A DNA stretch of 64,000 nt from Arthrobacter sp. AK04 (GTDB lineage: Bacteria > Actinomycetota > Actinomycetes > Actinomycetales > Micrococcaceae): NCBI RefSeq assembly GCF_021129155.1, contig NZ_JAJOMC010000013.1:1-64000 (forward strand), given 5' to 3'. The notes below the pieces were generated by a model. It did not search any database, had not been told where the DNA came from, and saw nothing but the letters and a program-made list of their open reading frames with translations. Shown here in pieces: positions 62,861-64,000 of the stretch. Made by a program: the position numbers and the translations under genes. Position 1 is the first letter of the stretch; each line of letters begins with the position of its first letter.

Positions 62861-64000
62861 CGTTCAGCCCTGTCGTCGCGTTTGTTCCTGCCGTTACGTG
62901 TGGACTTGTCATCGCGCTGGGAACTGTCTGCCCGGTCGGTGTCCTCTGACCCGGCGCCCGGCCGGAAACAGATCCGGTCAATGCGGCGGCCGTCCATCCT
63001 GGTGACACTCAATGTCCCGCCGCCAACGGGGACAGTGTCCCCAACTGCGGCGATCCGGCCCAGCTTGCTCATGACGTATCCGCCCACCGTTTCGTAGGCG
63101 GCTTCGTCAGGGACGCTCAGCCGGGGAATCTGCTCGGACAGCTCATCCGGGCGGAGCAGGCCCGGGAAATACCAGTCGCCGGAGGCACTCTGCAGGAGTC
63201 CCGGCCGGACCTTGTCGTGCTCGTCCGCAACCTCTCCCACGATTTCCTCCACCAGGTCCTCAAGCGTGGCGATGCCGGCGGTTCCGCCGTACTCGTCCAG
63301 GACGACGGCGAGCTGGAGGTTGCCCTCGCGTAATTCCGCAAGCAGGGCGTCGAGGTGGATTGTCTCGGGGACCCTCAGCACCTCGGTCATGATGGCACCG
63401 GCCTCCAGGTTCTGCCGGCGGTCCCACGGCACTGCGACAGCTTTCTTGACATGGACCAGCCCCCGGATGTCGTCCGCGGAATCCCCGATCACCGGGAACC
63501 GCGAGTAACCGGTCCGGCGAGCAGCACTGAGGACATCCGAAACGGGCTGGTCGGCATCAATCGTTTCCACCCGGATGCGCGGCGTCATGACGTCCGCCGC
63601 TGTCCTGGTGGAGAAGTTCAGCGTGCGGGCCACGAAGTTGGCAGTGCCGGCGTCGAGCGTTCCCATCGCCGCGGAACGGCGCACCAGCGATGCGAGTTCC
63701 GCCGGTGTCCGGGCCCCTGAAATTTCCTCCTTCGCCTCCAGTCCGAAGACGTTCAGCACCTTGTTGGAGAACCCGTTGAGTACCACGATGGCCGGCTTGA
63801 AGACGGCCGTAAACATCAGCTGGGGCCGTGCAAGCGCCCGGCCAACCGGGAAGGACAGCGCAATAGCCATGTTCTTGGGCACCAGTTCGCCCAGGAGCAT
63901 GGAGAGCAGGGTGGCAAGAACCATGGCGAGGACCAGGGAGACCGACGCTACTGCGACGTCGGGAAGTCCGACGGCGGCCAGGGGGGCTTCCAGGAGGCGT
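62857..64000 (-). CDS. CNNM/CorC-type membrane protein (partial at window end)
   Basis: About 380 residues visible; the frame stays open through the window end at 64000, so the start and first helices are outside. DUF21 segment (LLSMLLGELVPKNMAIALS), a CBS pair (TAADVMTPRIRVETID, YSRFPVIGDSADDIRGLVHVKKA), then a CorC/HlyC domain (VLDEYGGTAGIATLEDLVEEIVGEVADEHD) and a charged C-terminal tail (RNGRNKRDDRAER). Paralogue of the downstream gene; the two probably form a heteromeric complex. Confidence 0.9.
   Translation of the reverse strand, partial: RLLEAPLAAVGLPDVAVASVSLVLAMVLATLLSMLLGELVPKNMAIALSFPVGRALARPQLMFTAVFKPAIVVLNGFSNKVLNVFGLEAKEEISGARTPAELASLVRRSAAMGTLDAGTANFVARTLNFSTRTAADVMTPRIRVETIDADQPVSDVLSAARRTGYSRFPVIGDSADDIRGLVHVKKAVAVPWDRRQNLEAGAIMTEVLRVPETIHLDALLAELREGNLQLAVVLDEYGGTAGIATLEDLVEEIVGEVADEHDKVRPGLLQSASGDWYFPGLLRPDELSEQIPRLSVPDEAAYETVGGYVMSKLGRIAAVGDTVPVGGGTLSVTRMDGRRIDRICFRPGAGSEDTDRADSSQRDDKSTRNGRNKRDDRAER

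Overview
The window is chromosomal DNA from a high-GC actinomycete, most likely Micrococcaceae (Arthrobacter or Pseudarthrobacter type). The case rests on GC-rich codon use with many GTG and TTG starts, a rho gene with a long Arg/Asp/Asn-rich insertion, the mismatch endonuclease NucS, a DUF2550 gene directly after atpC, and DUF3039 and DUF3253 genes. The gene order argS-lysA-hom-thrC-thrB-rho-prfA-prmC-sua5-wecA-atpIBEFHAGDC-DUF2550 followed by nucS is, from memory, the same backbone as in Mycobacterium (argS to nucS), except that rpmE is missing between rho and prfA here. I saw no prophage, insertion sequence, CRISPR array or conjugative gene.

Layout. 1-15 kb: an AAA ATPase beside a homopolymer-rich window edge, a helicase with a DUF3039 gene, nagB, an ABC exporter pair, an operon of CnoX-like co-chaperone, old yellow enzyme and DUF3253 protein, a three-helix membrane protein of unknown function, an AI-2E-family permease, a hydrolase, a zinc-site protein, nucS and cspA with its leader and terminator. 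15-27.5 kb (minus strand): two AtpI-like membrane proteins, the complete F1Fo ATP synthase, then DUF2550, an esterase and a rhomboid-like/DUF2156 (aminoacyl-lipid synthase-like) protein, all nearly gapless. 27.6-43 kb: cell-surface polymer glycosyltransferases, the translation genes sua5, prmC and prfA, then rho, and the threonine/lysine genes thrB-thrC-hom-lysA-argS.

43-46 kb: a three-gene plus-strand unit of FMN-binding lipoprotein, ApbE flavin transferase and an RnfD/NqrB-like protein fused to an NAD(P)H:flavin reductase. It reads as a compact transmembrane electron pathway that uses covalently bound flavin, and is the most attractive system in the window. 46-54 kb: tRNA-Arg(CCG), a secreted M15-like peptidase-fold protein, an M4 metalloprotease with its emfourin-type inhibitor, a GlxA-type regulator, a small membrane protein and a large HrpA helicase. 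54-58.5 kb: a sulfur/redox group (sulfurtransferase, zinc alcohol dehydrogenase, HIT protein, and a divergent Cds1-like cysteine desulfhydrase) and a metallo-hydrolase. 58.5-61.7 kb: a zinc uptake regulon (zur, znuB, znuC, znuA) with a near-perfect Zur-type palindrome upstream of znuA. 61.8-64 kb: two overlapping CNNM/CorC-type membrane proteins, the second running off the window end.

Two places contain extreme homopolymers (1-100 and the atpA-atpG spacer at 22300-22365). These may be sequencing or assembly artefacts.
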